A DNA stretch of 64,000 bases from TTA-H9 sp002071415 (GTDB lineage Bacteria > Bacteroidota > Bacteroidia > Bacteroidales > TTA-H9). Made by a program: the position numbers and the translations under genes. The stretch's first letter is position 1. Each line of letters opens with the position of its first letter. The stretch spans positions 1-64,000 of the forward strand of contig DAONSX010000005.1 in NCBI GenBank assembly GCA_035411425.1, written 5' to 3'. The notes under the pieces are model-generated. The model saw nothing but the letters and a program-made list of their open reading frames with translations, did no database searches and was not told the DNA's origin. Below, piece after piece: positions 17,578 to 26,323 of the stretch.

Positions 17578-19083
17578 TTAAAACTCTTTTTCGCTGAAAA
17601 CGATAGCTTCATAAATATAGATTTCGGCGTCTTTCCAACCGTCCCAACCCAAGCCAGCTTTATCGCGGCTACAATGGCCAAGAAATTCTTCGAGTGTCCA
17701 GCCTGTTTCGGTTGCTACTTGAGGCAAGAATGTACCCGATCTCCAGCCTTTTTTGATGTAGATGCCATGTTTTCCTAATTGAATTTCGTTGATGGATGAG
17801 ATTTTGCGCATGGGTGTAAGCACCGAAATTTCTATTTCAATTTCTCTGAGTTCCTCTTCGCTTAAGGGATAAAATCGCGTATCGTTGAAAGCCGATGCAA
17901 GAGCCATTTCGGCTACAGTTTCCCACAGTGGTTTGTCTTCTCCAAAATGGCCTATACAGCCTCTTAGTTCTCCGTGTTTATGAAGTGTAACAAAAGCTCC
18001 GCAGGGTTTCAGCAGATTCGGGGTAAGAAGTGCATCGGGTTTTGGCAGTCGCGTTTTCGTCTTGAAATATTGTTCTATGCTTTGACGTGCAATCTTCAAT
18101 AGATTCTTTTTATCGGTATCGGTAAGCGAAAAATCGTTCGAACTAAGTTTTTGGGTTATGGTCATGGCGTGATAGCCTACCACGTGGTCTTGGTCGCCAT
18201 AGGGACTGTGACCTGAATTTTGATAGTCGATGTCTTTGATTTCGATTCCGGGTAATTCGAAAGTAATGTAAAGCAGTGTGAAAACTGCAGAAGAGCCACA
18301 GAGGCTTGTCGAAAGCCCGGAGATATGTTTTTTACGATTCGAAATCAAGGTATCGAGAAGGTTTTGGGGAGAATTGGTACAAATAGCTTGTGCAGTGACC
18401 CTGTCCACATTCACCGCATCTTCGAATGAAGGATAATGTGAAAAATCGGTCGAAATTACAAAAAGATTGTTTGGGTTGAACCATGGTTTTAATGCTGACG
18501 CAATTTTCTTGAGGGTTTCGGGTGAATCCGTACCAATGATGATTGGAACGATTTTGAATGGATTCTTAAGATGTTTTTGCAGGAAAGGAATCTGAACCTC
18601 GATGTCGTGTTCATAGGCATCGGCATCTTGGCGATAAGAAAAGAAAGAATATTTTTTTATGAGTTCGCTGGCCAATTGAGTGTTTACTGTAGCTTTGCCT
18701 AAGGGGGTAATATAATCGCCCCTGTCGTAAACGCTTGCTCCATCCCAGGCTGCGCGGTGGCTTGGCCCAATGATAAAAATATTTTCGTATTTCATGTCGG
18801 CTGGGATCTGATTGAACCCCGATGCAGCTACTTTTCCCGAGAAAATATAGCCTGCATGAGGCACTATGATGGCTCTGAGATTGAGAGTTGGGCCCGGTTT
18901 TGCCTGTACAAACAAGTTTTCGAGACTTTTTTGCAGTGAAGCACTATCGGCCGGATAAAACTGACCCGCCACAGCAGGTTTACGATCGATGCTTTGCATA
19001 TTTCCTCCCTTATTTTGTGAATGACAACCCACGGTAGTCATCCAAAACACTGTAAATATCAATAGAAAATTAGTAAGTTTCAT
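17578..19083 (-). CDS. Memo-AMMECR1 fusion (AmmeMemoRadiSam proteins B and A), predicted lipoprotein
   Basis: 501 residues in three parts. Residues 1-20 form a lipoprotein signal ending TTVGC, with C20 as the lipidation site. Residues about 34-310 are a Memo domain (protein B) with all metal-site residues: H76 in VPHAGY, H109 in GPSH, H216 in TDFSHY and C262 in SLCG. Residues about 323-498 are an AMMECR1 domain (protein A) with LRGCIG at 373-378. In most genomes A, B and a radical-SAM partner are cytoplasmic and separate; the partner is absent here. The signal peptide implies a surface or periplasmic location. The function of the system is unknown; eukaryotic Memo binds iron or copper. It is transcribed toward addB with only 3 bases between the stops. 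Confidence 0.85.
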   Translation of the reverse strand: MKLTNFLLIFTVFWMTTVGCHSQNKGGNMQSIDRKPAVAGQFYPADSASLQKSLENLFVQAKPGPTLNLRAIIVPHAGYIFSGKVAASGFNQIPADMKYENIFIIGPSHRAAWDGASVYDRGDYITPLGKATVNTQLASELIKKYSFFSYRQDADAYEHDIEVQIPFLQKHLKNPFKIVPIIIGTDSPETLKKIASALKPWFNPNNLFVISTDFSHYPSFEDAVNVDRVTAQAICTNSPQNLLDTLISNRKKHISGLSTSLCGSSAVFTLLYITFELPGIEIKDIDYQNSGHSPYGDQDHVVGYHAMTITQKLSSNDFSLTDTDKKNLLKIARQSIEQYFKTKTRLPKPDALLTPNLLKPCGAFVTLHKHGELRGCIGHFGEDKPLWETVAEMALASAFNDTRFYPLSEEELREIEIEISVLTPMRKISSINEIQLGKHGIYIKKGWRSGTFLPQVATETGWTLEEFLGHCSRDKAGLGWDGWKDAEIYIYEAIVFSEKEF

Positions 19084-19171
19084 GTTTTGGAGTCTATTTA
19101 AAATAGGAATGCTAATTTAGTATAAAAAACTGTAAATTTTCCGAGCAATGAAAATTTTTATACAAAACAGA

Positions 19172-19198
19172 AAAACCGTACTGAAAGAGTACGGTTTT
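19172..19198 (-). terminator. Terminator of serC
   Basis: AAAACCGTACT (19172-19182) and AGTACGGTTTT (19188-19198) form a perfect 11-base stem with a 5-base loop, 26 bases after the serC stop, with T-rich flanks on both strands. Confidence 0.85.
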
Positions 19199-19223
19199 CT
19201 AATTATTCTTTTCGAGAGGGCAT

Positions 19224-20294
19224 TCAGGCATTTGCCTTTTCGAATTCTTCCATGCAAGCAATCAGAGCTTTTACACTTTCGATGGGCAAAGCATTGTATA
19301 AGGAGGCTCTAAAACCGCCTACTGAACGGTGACCTTTAATTCCAACCATTCCCTTGTTTTTTGCAAAGTCCATGAAGGCTTCCTCCTTGTCGGTATATTG
19401 GGGTTTCATTACAAAGCATACATTCATGAGCGAACGGCTGTCTTTTTCGGCTGTTCCCACGAACATCTTGCTCTGGTCGATGTAGTCGTAAAGCAGATTA
19501 GCCTTTTGTTTGTTGATTTTTTCCATTTCGCTCACTCCGCCCAGCCCTTTGAGCCAGCGCAAGGTCTGCATAAGGGTGTAAATAGGTAGAACTGGAGGAG
19601 TATTGAATAACGATCCTTCCTTGATGTGTGTACGATAATCGAGCATGGTGGGAATATTGCGTTCCACTTTGCCCAGAACATCTTCACGAATTATAACGAA
19701 AGCGACTCCTGCAGGACCGACGTTTTTCTGTGCACCTCCATATATGATGGCATATTTTGAAACGTCCAAAGGCCTGCTCATGATGTCGGACGACATGTCG
19801 GCAACCAGAGGAACGGGGCTGTCGAGGTCTTCACGAAGTTCGGTTCCATAAATCGTGTTGTTGGTAGTAATGTGGAAGTAATCTACATCGGTGGGAATGG
19901 TAAAACCCTTGGGGACATAGTTGAAATTTTTGTCGCTTGACGAAGCAGGTATGACTACTTCGCCAAAGAGTTTAGCTTCTTTGATGGCTTTTTTGGCCCA
20001 TACGCCTGTTTCGAGATAGGCTGCTTTCTTGTTGAAGAGGTTGAATGGAACCATACAAAACTGCAAGGACGCACCCCCTCCCAGGAACAGTACATGATAT
20101 CCTTCGGGAATGTGCAGTAGTTCTTTAAACAGAGCCACAGCCTCATCGATGATAGCCTGAAAGTCCTTACTGCGATGGGAGATTTCCAAAACACTCAAAC
20201 CAGACCCGTTCAAGTCGAGTATAGCCTGAGCCGTGTTTTCGATGGCAACCCGCGGTAATATAGAAGGTCCCGCATTAAAATTATGCTTTTTCAT
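19224..20294 (-). CDS. serC: Phosphoserine aminotransferase
   Basis: A 356-residue PLP enzyme that makes 3-phosphoserine from 3-phosphohydroxypyruvate and glutamate in serine synthesis. The N-terminus NFNAGPSILP and the PLP lysine K190 in GGAQKNVGPAG are typical, as is the substrate loop HRSVGGFRASLYNALP near the end. Length matches the E. coli enzyme. The usual Bacteroidota partner serA is not adjacent. It is transcribed alone from the box at 20345-20352 and closed by its own terminator. Confidence 0.96.
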   Translation of the reverse strand: MKKHNFNAGPSILPRVAIENTAQAILDLNGSGLSVLEISHRSKDFQAIIDEAVALFKELLHIPEGYHVLFLGGGASLQFCMVPFNLFNKKAAYLETGVWAKKAIKEAKLFGEVVIPASSSDKNFNYVPKGFTIPTDVDYFHITTNNTIYGTELREDLDSPVPLVADMSSDIMSRPLDVSKYAIIYGGAQKNVGPAGVAFVIIREDVLGKVERNIPTMLDYRTHIKEGSLFNTPPVLPIYTLMQTLRWLKGLGGVSEMEKINKQKANLLYDYIDQSKMFVGTAEKDSRSLMNVCFVMKPQYTDKEEAFMDFAKNKGMVGIKGHRSVGGFRASLYNALPIESVKALIACMEEFEKANA

Positions 20295-20344
20295 AGTTTT
20301 GAATTTTTAAGCAGATGATTCACCCGCATGAAATATTTTTACTG

Positions 20345-20352
20345 CAAAGGTA
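20345..20352 (-). promoter_or_regulatory. -7 box for serC
   Basis: The minus strand reads TACCTTTG (TAnnTTTG), 50 bases before the serC ATG. Confidence 0.6.
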
Positions 20353-20453
20353 TGGGTATATTTCCAAATATTCAAGTAAAAATCGGAAACAAATATTTCA
20401 TTTGCTGACATCGTTTCTTTCTCTCCACTTTATGATTTTGTTGATAAATCCCT

Positions 20454-20461
20454 TATTTTTG
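20454..20461 (+). promoter_or_regulatory. -7 box for the SIMPL-domain gene
   Basis: TATTTTTG fits TAnnTTTG and ends 29 bases before the ATG at 20491. Confidence 0.5.
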
Positions 20462-20490
20462 TTGATTCATCTCATTAAATAAATTGAAAC

Positions 20491-21192
20491 ATGGAAAATA
20501 AGATTCCTGAATCCATTATTCTGGCTATAGGGCTGCTTTTGTTGGGCTCGATGATCAAAGGAGGTATAAAGGTTTTTTCGGAGCGCGACCGTATGGTAAG
20601 CGTAAAAGGCCTTTCTGAGATGGAAGTGCAAGCTAACCGTGTAATCTGGCCCCTTCTTTTTAAGGAAGTAGGCAATGATTTATTGGTTTTGTACGATAAT
20701 TTAAAAGACAAAAATGAAGCTATTGTTTCTTTTTTGAAGAAAAATGGCATAAAAGACGAAGAGATAAGTATTTCTGCTCCTCAAGTCATCGATATGGAAG
20801 CCGATCGCTACCGAGCGGTCCCTTCTCCATACCGTTATAATATTACTTCGGTGATAACAGTCATGTCGGATAATGTAAATCTGGTGCGCCGATTGATGAG
20901 TGAACAGGGAGAATTGCTCCAGAAAGGAATTGCCGTGGGAGGAGACGAATATCAATACAATGTGCAGTTTCTGTTTACCGGTCTGAACGATATCAAACCT
21001 CGGATGATAGAAGAAGCAACAAAGAACGCGCGTGCGGCAGCTGAAAAGTTTGCCAGAGATTCCAACAGCAAACTCGGGAAAATTAAGAGTGCCAATCAAG
21101 GTCAATTCACTATTAGCGACCGCGATGCCAATACCCCTTATATTAAGAATATTCGTGTGGTAAGCACCATCGATTATTACTTGAAAGATTAA
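20491..21192 (+). CDS. SIMPL-domain (DUF541) membrane-anchored periplasmic protein
   Basis: 233 residues. A single N-terminal membrane segment (SIILAIGLLLLGSMI) anchors a periplasmic SIMPL/DUF541 domain. That domain starts with VSVKGLSEMEVQANRVIWPL and includes the typical helix AAEKFARDSNSKLGKI. Members (BP26/YggE type) form oligomeric rings or help against oxidative stress, but the molecular role here is unknown. It has its own promoter and is followed 80 bases later by a small lipoprotein, with which it could be co-transcribed. Confidence 0.85.
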   Translation: MENKIPESIILAIGLLLLGSMIKGGIKVFSERDRMVSVKGLSEMEVQANRVIWPLLFKEVGNDLLVLYDNLKDKNEAIVSFLKKNGIKDEEISISAPQVIDMEADRYRAVPSPYRYNITSVITVMSDNVNLVRRLMSEQGELLQKGIAVGGDEYQYNVQFLFTGLNDIKPRMIEEATKNARAAAEKFARDSNSKLGKIKSANQGQFTISDRDANTPYIKNIRVVSTIDYYLKD

Positions 21193-21272
21193 ACTTTTTT
21201 GATATTGAGGTCGATAGAGAGAGGGGTGTGGTGTAAAAATAAACAATTCAATGCCTTATAAAATATTTCATT

Positions 21273-21617
21273 ATGAATAAAATATTTTGCTGGTTTTTTA
21301 TTTTTCTCTTGATGGCGGGTTGTTATCGCTCCAACAATCCTCAGAAAGTGGCCGAGATTTTTCTCCACGATATAAGTACGGGTAATTTTCGTCATGCTCG
21401 TAAATATGTTACCCCAAATACCCTCAGCTACCTGATTAATGCCGAATCAATACTACCACTGCATGATTCTATCAAATCTCATCCTGTTTTCTATAAAATC
21501 GAAAAAATTGAAATGAATGGAGATACCGCAAGATGTGACATAATCTGGGATGAAACCAAAGAAAATTTACTCATTATTCGACAACAAGGCCGATGGTTGG
21601 TGGATTTAAATATCTAA
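21273..21617 (+). CDS. Small DUF4878-like lipoprotein
   Basis: 114 residues. Signal peptide MNKIFCWFFIFLLMAGC ends in the lipobox L-M-A-G-C with C17. The mature part (VAEIFLHDISTGNFRHARKY, later CDIIWDET) resembles the DUF4878/NTF2-like domain common in Bacteroidota lipoproteins of unknown function. Probably attached to the inner or outer membrane. No catalytic residues are evident. Confidence 0.75.
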   Translation: MNKIFCWFFIFLLMAGCYRSNNPQKVAEIFLHDISTGNFRHARKYVTPNTLSYLINAESILPLHDSIKSHPVFYKIEKIEMNGDTARCDIIWDETKENLLIIRQQGRWLVDLNI

Positions 21618-21956
21618 TAACTGCCATGCAATCGAGAAGAGATTTTCTTGGCAATTCGAGAGAATGAATAGAATTTTGATGGTTTCGAGGAGAGCCTATT
21701 TCTCCTGTTATTCCAAATTATGGAGTAGGAAATATTTTTTTACGGTTTAAAGAAGTAGATAAGAGAGGCTTATTCGGAAATTTCTGACCGATGATTCGGA
21801 ATTCTGTGTTTCGATATTTCGACAATGTTCATTCGTTCGAATAAAGATGTTTGTATTTTTGTAAATTCATGGAAGCTCGAGATTATTTAATCAGGTTTTA
21901 TTGAATGATTTTCATGATGAGTTATTGCTAATTATTGACCCCATAAACACAGATCG
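21618..21956. other. Leader region of the MscS-type gene
   Basis: 339 bases with no ORF of note. The only recognisable signal is the -7 box TATTTTTG at 21854-21861. Confidence 0.4.
21854..21861 (+). promoter_or_regulatory. -7 box for the MscS-family gene
   Basis: TATTTTTG fits TAnnTTTG, about 95 bases upstream of the ATG at 21957, giving a rather long leader. Confidence 0.45.
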
Positions 21957-23228
21957 ATGGATAAATATTTAAGAGAATTGGGTTTGCAATTTGAAAATTG
22001 GCTGATTTCGATAGGTTTTTCTGATTTTTGGGCCGAAAAGATTGCTGATTATATTTGGCTTTTTTCGTCTTTGGTTCTTTCTGTTCTTATTTACTATCTG
22101 GTACGCAACATCGTTTACAGGATAGTCAAACGCATAGCCAGACGATCGAAAAGCCTGTTCGACGATTTTCTTTTGCAGCGTAAATTTTTCCAGAGGCTTT
22201 GCTATTTAGTACCGGCCTTTATTTTCAAGGGATTTCTTCCTATCGTCATAAGTGAAATGACGGGTCTTATTGCCTTTCTTGATACTCTTGTATCTCTTTA
22301 CATTGTTTTTGTCTTTCTTATCACTATAGATGCTTTTTTAAATGCTGTCCACGATTTATATTTAACTACACCGATATCGAAAAACAAACCCATCAAGGGG
22401 TTTATCCAGATTCTGAAAATCATCATTTATTTTATAGGTGCAGTGGTGGTTATCGCCATTCTGCTCAAGCGAAATCCTCTGGCAATTCTTGGCGGGCTGG
22501 GTGCCATTTCGGCTATTTTGTTATTGATTTTTAGGGATAGCATACTTGGTTTCGTTGCTGGAATTCAGCTATCGGCCAACAATATGGTCATGATTGGCGA
22601 TTGGATAACCATGCAAAAGTATGATGTGGATGGAACTGTTTTGGAAATTACGCTAACGACAGTAAAAGTAGAGAATTTTGACAAGACGATTTCGTTTGTA
22701 CCTGCATATACATTGGTTTCTGACTCATTCCGCAACTGGAGAGGCATGGAAGAAGCCGGGGGAAGGCGTATTGCTCGTTCTCTTCAAATTGATATGGGAA
22801 GTGTAAAATTTTGTACTCCCGAAATGTTAGAACAATTTGCGCAAATCAAACTAATAAGGGATTATGTGTTGAAGAAGGAAGAAGAACTTAGACTATTTAA
22901 CCAGCAATTTGGTGTTGATGGTTCTGTGGTAGTTAATGGCCGCCGGCAGACCAATCTTGGAATTTTCAGAGCTTACATCCGTGAATATCTGAAAAGCAAT
23001 CCCGATGTACATCAGGGAATGACAGTTATGGTAAGACATCTGGCTCCTACTGAAAAAGGGATCCCCTTGCAGGTTTATTGTTTTGCCAAAACTACCCGTT
23101 GGGAAACTTATGAAAAGATTCAGGCCGATATTTTCGATCATTTGATTGCCGTTTTACCCTATTTCGAATTGAAGGTATTCCAGAATCCAACCGGAAGCGA
23201 TTTTAGGGCTTTGGTGGGCCAATCGTAA
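21957..23228 (+). CDS. MscS-family mechanosensitive channel, YbdG type
   Basis: 423 residues. Several N-terminal membrane helices lead to a pore helix and the MscS beta domain: LGGLGAISAILLLIFRDSIL, then GFVAGIQLSANNMV, GDWITM, and TVKVENFDKTISFVPAYTLV. The SDSFRNWRGMEEAGGRRI segment and the long C-terminal domain match YbdG, the miniconductance channel that releases solutes on osmotic downshock. Inner membrane. It stands alone, with non-coding DNA on both sides. Confidence 0.9.
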   Translation: MDKYLRELGLQFENWLISIGFSDFWAEKIADYIWLFSSLVLSVLIYYLVRNIVYRIVKRIARRSKSLFDDFLLQRKFFQRLCYLVPAFIFKGFLPIVISEMTGLIAFLDTLVSLYIVFVFLITIDAFLNAVHDLYLTTPISKNKPIKGFIQILKIIIYFIGAVVVIAILLKRNPLAILGGLGAISAILLLIFRDSILGFVAGIQLSANNMVMIGDWITMQKYDVDGTVLEITLTTVKVENFDKTISFVPAYTLVSDSFRNWRGMEEAGGRRIARSLQIDMGSVKFCTPEMLEQFAQIKLIRDYVLKKEEELRLFNQQFGVDGSVVVNGRRQTNLGIFRAYIREYLKSNPDVHQGMTVMVRHLAPTEKGIPLQVYCFAKTTRWETYEKIQADIFDHLIAVLPYFELKVFQNPTGSDFRALVGQS

Positions 23229-23545
23229 GGATGTCCATTTTTATGGTTTATTTGCTGGCTAAATTTCATTGATTTTTTTGAACGGAATTTGCGTTTTGTT
23301 TTTCTATTGGCCTTATTATTTAGGAATGATGGATGAGAAAGAAAATAAAATATTTATATTGCTCACTTGTATCGTTACAATAAACTATAAATGAATTTTT
23401 TGAATGAGTATTTTTCATTTAGAATTATTTTAAATTAGTAGAAAGTCGAGGCGAAGTTCTTGCAAACGTTTTCGGTATCTCAATTATAATATGTAATTTC
23501 GTCAATTCAAATGGCGATTATTATTTTAAACTAAAAATTAATTAT
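23229..23545. other. Intergenic leader of the oxidoreductase operon
   Basis: 317 AT-rich bases without an ORF. TAATTTCG at about 23493-23500 is one base from the -7 consensus and could be the operon promoter. No terminator hairpin for the upstream gene is visible. Confidence 0.35.
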
Positions 23546-23767
23546 ATGGCAAAAGTACAAGGAGATGTAGTCATTGATATTGAACAATGTAAAGGCTGTG
23601 AACTTTGTAATGTTGCCTGCCCTTTAAATGTGCTGGCAATATCGGCCGAGGTGAATAGCAAAGGCTATCATTATGCAATCAAGGTAAACGGGAATTGCAA
23701 TGGTTGTTCAAATTGTGCAGTTGTGTGTCCTGATGGTGTAATCACCGTTTATAGAGCTAAGGTTTAA
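23546..23767 (+). CDS. korD: 2-oxoacid:ferredoxin oxidoreductase, ferredoxin-like delta subunit
   Basis: 73 residues with two 4Fe-4S clusters: C15-x2-C18-x2-C21-x3-C25-P and C51-x2-C54-x2-C57-x3-C61-P. It carries electrons from the catalytic alpha/beta pair to ferredoxin. First gene of a four-gene operon (23546-26247), 20 bases before the alpha subunit. Confidence 0.9.
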   Translation: MAKVQGDVVIDIEQCKGCELCNVACPLNVLAISAEVNSKGYHYAIKVNGNCNGCSNCAVVCPDGVITVYRAKV

Positions 23768-23787
23768 CAACTTTTAAAAGAAAAGGC

Positions 23788-24870
23788 ATGAAAGAATTAA
23801 GGTTAATGAAAGGCAACGAAGCATTTGCTGAGGCTGCCATCAGAGCGGGAGCGGATGCCTATTTTGGTTATCCAATTACACCGCAGAGCGAAGTTATGGA
23901 GTATTTAATGGCGGAAAAACCTTATGAGCGCACGGGTATGATTGTTCTTCAATCGGAAAGTGAGCTTGGGGCGATTAACATGGTTTATGGAGCTGCTGCC
24001 TGCGGCAAGCGTGCTTTAACCTCTTCCTCGAGCCCTGGTATCAGTCTTATGCAGGAAGGTATATCCTATATTGCGGGGTCTGAATTGCCTTGCCTCATCA
24101 TGAATGTAGTAAGAGGTGGTCCTGGCTTGGGAACCATACAGCCCTCGCAAAGTGATTATTTTCAAGCTACCAAAGGAGGCGGACATGGCGATTACAGGCT
24201 TATAGTCCTTGCTCCTTCATCGGTTCAGGAAATGTTCGATTTTGTTAGCTTAGGTTTTGAACTGGCTTTCAAATACCGAAATCCTGTGATGATGCTCTCA
24301 GACGGAGTTATTGGGCAGATGATGGAAAAAGTGGAGCTGAGCGAACAGCAGGGAAGGCTCACCAACCAGCAGATCGACGAACTTTATCCATGGGCTACCA
24401 CCGGGAAGAAACCCGGCAAGGAACGCCGCATCATCACTTCTCTCGAATTAGACCCTGGCAGGCAGGAAAAACACAATCTAAAGCTGCAAGAAAAATACCG
24501 CAAAATTGAAACAACAGAGGTCAGGTATGAAACGCTGCATTGCGATGACGCCGAATATCTACTGGTTGCCTTTGGTTCGTCGGCTCGTATTTGCCAGAAA
24601 GCTATGGATTTGGGCCGTTCGAAAGGAATCAAAATTGGACTTATGCGACCCATTACTCTTTATCCTTTCCCCTATTCAATAATAGAACAACTTTCGAAAC
24701 AGGTGAAAGGAATTCTGGTTGTCGAGCTCAATGCCGGCCAGATGATCGAAGATGTTCGTCTGGGATCGCACGACAGAATAAAGGTTGAACATTATGGCCG
24801 TTTTGGCGGAATGATTCCCTCTCCGGTCGATGTATTATATGCAATGGAAAAACAAATTATTGGAGGTTAA
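23788..24870 (+). CDS. korA: 2-oxoacid:ferredoxin oxidoreductase alpha subunit (KorA/VorB-like)
   Basis: 360 residues. The N-terminal pyrimidine-binding thiamine domain is seen in LMKGNEAFAEAAIRAG and YFGYPITPQSEVMEYL, and the C-terminal transketolase-C-like domain follows (LRPITLYPFPYS-type segment, VVELNAGQMIEDVR). With the beta subunit it oxidatively decarboxylates a 2-oxoacid to acyl-CoA and reduces ferredoxin. The delta-alpha-beta-gamma order fits both 2-oxoglutarate (Kor) and branched-chain 2-oxoacid (Vor) enzymes, and sequence reading alone cannot decide the substrate. It is followed by the beta gene after 4 bases. Confidence 0.9.
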   Translation: MKELRLMKGNEAFAEAAIRAGADAYFGYPITPQSEVMEYLMAEKPYERTGMIVLQSESELGAINMVYGAAACGKRALTSSSSPGISLMQEGISYIAGSELPCLIMNVVRGGPGLGTIQPSQSDYFQATKGGGHGDYRLIVLAPSSVQEMFDFVSLGFELAFKYRNPVMMLSDGVIGQMMEKVELSEQQGRLTNQQIDELYPWATTGKKPGKERRIITSLELDPGRQEKHNLKLQEKYRKIETTEVRYETLHCDDAEYLLVAFGSSARICQKAMDLGRSKGIKIGLMRPITLYPFPYSIIEQLSKQVKGILVVELNAGQMIEDVRLGSHDRIKVEHYGRFGGMIPSPVDVLYAMEKQIIGG

Positions 24871-24874
24871 AAAA

Positions 24875-25672
24875 ATGACACAAAATTTTGATATACCCGA
24901 AATTCGTACCCCGGAAAATTTAGTTTATAAAAAAACCAGTGTGCTTACGGATAATGTCCTTCATTACTGTCCGGGATGTGGTCATGGAACTACGCACAGA
25001 TTGATAGCCGAAGTGATCGAAGAAATGGGAATACAAAGCGAAGTCATCGGCGTGGCACCTGTGGGGTGTTCCGTAATGGCTTACAATTATTTCGATATCG
25101 ATATGCAGGAAGCAGCGCATGGTAGGGCGCCAGCACTTGCCACAGCCATCAAACGTGTATTTCCCGAAAAATTTGTATTTACTTATCAGGGCGATGGCGA
25201 TCTTGCGGCTATTGGTACTGGTGAAACCATTCATGCATGCAACCGTGGCGAAAATATTACCATCATTTTTATCAATAATGCCATTTATGGTATGACGGGC
25301 GGGCAGATGGCTCCTACTACACTTCCCGATATGCCAACCAGTACTTGTCCTTATGGCCGCGATGTAAAAATAATGGGAAATCCGCTAAAAATTACCGAAT
25401 TATTAGCCATGCTTCCTGGAACGTACTATGTTACTCGCCAGGCTGTGCATTCTCCAGCTCTGGTCAGAAGAGCCAAAAAGGCCATCCGAATGGCTTTCGA
25501 AAATCAGAAGCTCGATCGGGGAGTTAGCTTCATCGAAATTGTATCCAATTGCAATTCGGGCTGGAAATTAACCCCTGTGCAGGCCATCAAATGGCTCGAG
25601 GAAAATATGTTGCCGTTTTATCCACTTGGCGATTTAAAAGTAAACGGCGAATTGGTTAAAAAATCAGAATAA
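24875..25672 (+). CDS. korB: 2-oxoacid:ferredoxin oxidoreductase beta subunit
   Basis: About 265 residues from ATG 24875 (MTQNFDIPEI). A longer start at 24830 would overlap the alpha gene and is not needed. The thiamine diphosphate motif is GDGDLAAIG followed by FINNAIYGMTGGQ, and the HYCPGCGHG segment carries the cysteines of the beta-type cluster. It forms the active site with the alpha subunit. The gamma subunit follows 23 bases later. Confidence 0.9.
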   Translation: MTQNFDIPEIRTPENLVYKKTSVLTDNVLHYCPGCGHGTTHRLIAEVIEEMGIQSEVIGVAPVGCSVMAYNYFDIDMQEAAHGRAPALATAIKRVFPEKFVFTYQGDGDLAAIGTGETIHACNRGENITIIFINNAIYGMTGGQMAPTTLPDMPTSTCPYGRDVKIMGNPLKITELLAMLPGTYYVTRQAVHSPALVRRAKKAIRMAFENQKLDRGVSFIEIVSNCNSGWKLTPVQAIKWLEENMLPFYPLGDLKVNGELVKKSE

Positions 25673-25695
25673 TAATCTAATACCTTTAATTACTT

Positions 25696-26247
25696 ATGAC
25701 TGAAGAAATTATCATAGCCGGATTTGGGGGGCAGGGAGTCCTTTCGATGGGCAAGATTCTGGCTTATTCGGGACTTATGCAAGGCCAGGAAGTTAGCTGG
25801 ATGCCTTCTTATGGCCCTGAAATGCGGGGTGGAACAGCTAATGTTACGGTTATTCTGAGCGATGAGAGAATTAGCAGTCCTGTAATTAGTCAATTCGATA
25901 CTGCCATCATTCTGAATCAACAATCGCTCGATAAATTCGAAAACAGTGTTAAACCCGGCGGCCTTTTGCTCTACGACCCTAATGGCATTTCTCGCCACCC
26001 TCAACGAAAAGATATCAATATCTACAAAGTCGAAGCAACTACGGAGGCAGCAAAAATGGGTGCCACAAAAGTTTTTAACATGATCGTGCTGGGAGCCTAT
26101 CTGAAGCTTAAACCCATCGTCAAGCTCGAAAATATAGAAAAAGGCCTTACTGAATCTCTCCCAGCCCGTCATCATAAACTGATTCCCCTTAACCTTGAAG
26201 CAATTAAAAAAGGCATGGAAATTGTCGAAATCGTTCATGTTGTTTAA
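25696..26247 (+). CDS. korC: 2-oxoacid:ferredoxin oxidoreductase gamma subunit
   Basis: 183 residues of the pyruvate ferredoxin/flavodoxin oxidoreductase gamma family. The N-terminus IIIAGFGGQGVLSMGKILAY and YGPEMRGGTANVTVILS are characteristic. It probably takes part in CoA binding and assembly of the complex. Last gene of the operon, closed by the terminator at 26277. Confidence 0.92.
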   Translation: MTEEIIIAGFGGQGVLSMGKILAYSGLMQGQEVSWMPSYGPEMRGGTANVTVILSDERISSPVISQFDTAIILNQQSLDKFENSVKPGGLLLYDPNGISRHPQRKDINIYKVEATTEAAKMGATKVFNMIVLGAYLKLKPIVKLENIEKGLTESLPARHHKLIPLNLEAIKKGMEIVEIVHVV

Positions 26248-26276
26248 AGTTCGAATCAAAAGTCGAATCATCAAAA

Positions 26277-26307
26277 CCCTGTTAATTACTTAACAGGGCT
26301 TTTTTTT
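26277..26307 (+). terminator. Terminator of the oxidoreductase operon
   Basis: CCCTGTTAA (26277-26285) and TTAACAGGG (26290-26298) form a 9-base stem with loop TTAC, followed by a T run. Confidence 0.9.
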
Positions 26308-26323
26308 ATATCCTTTGTCAAAT

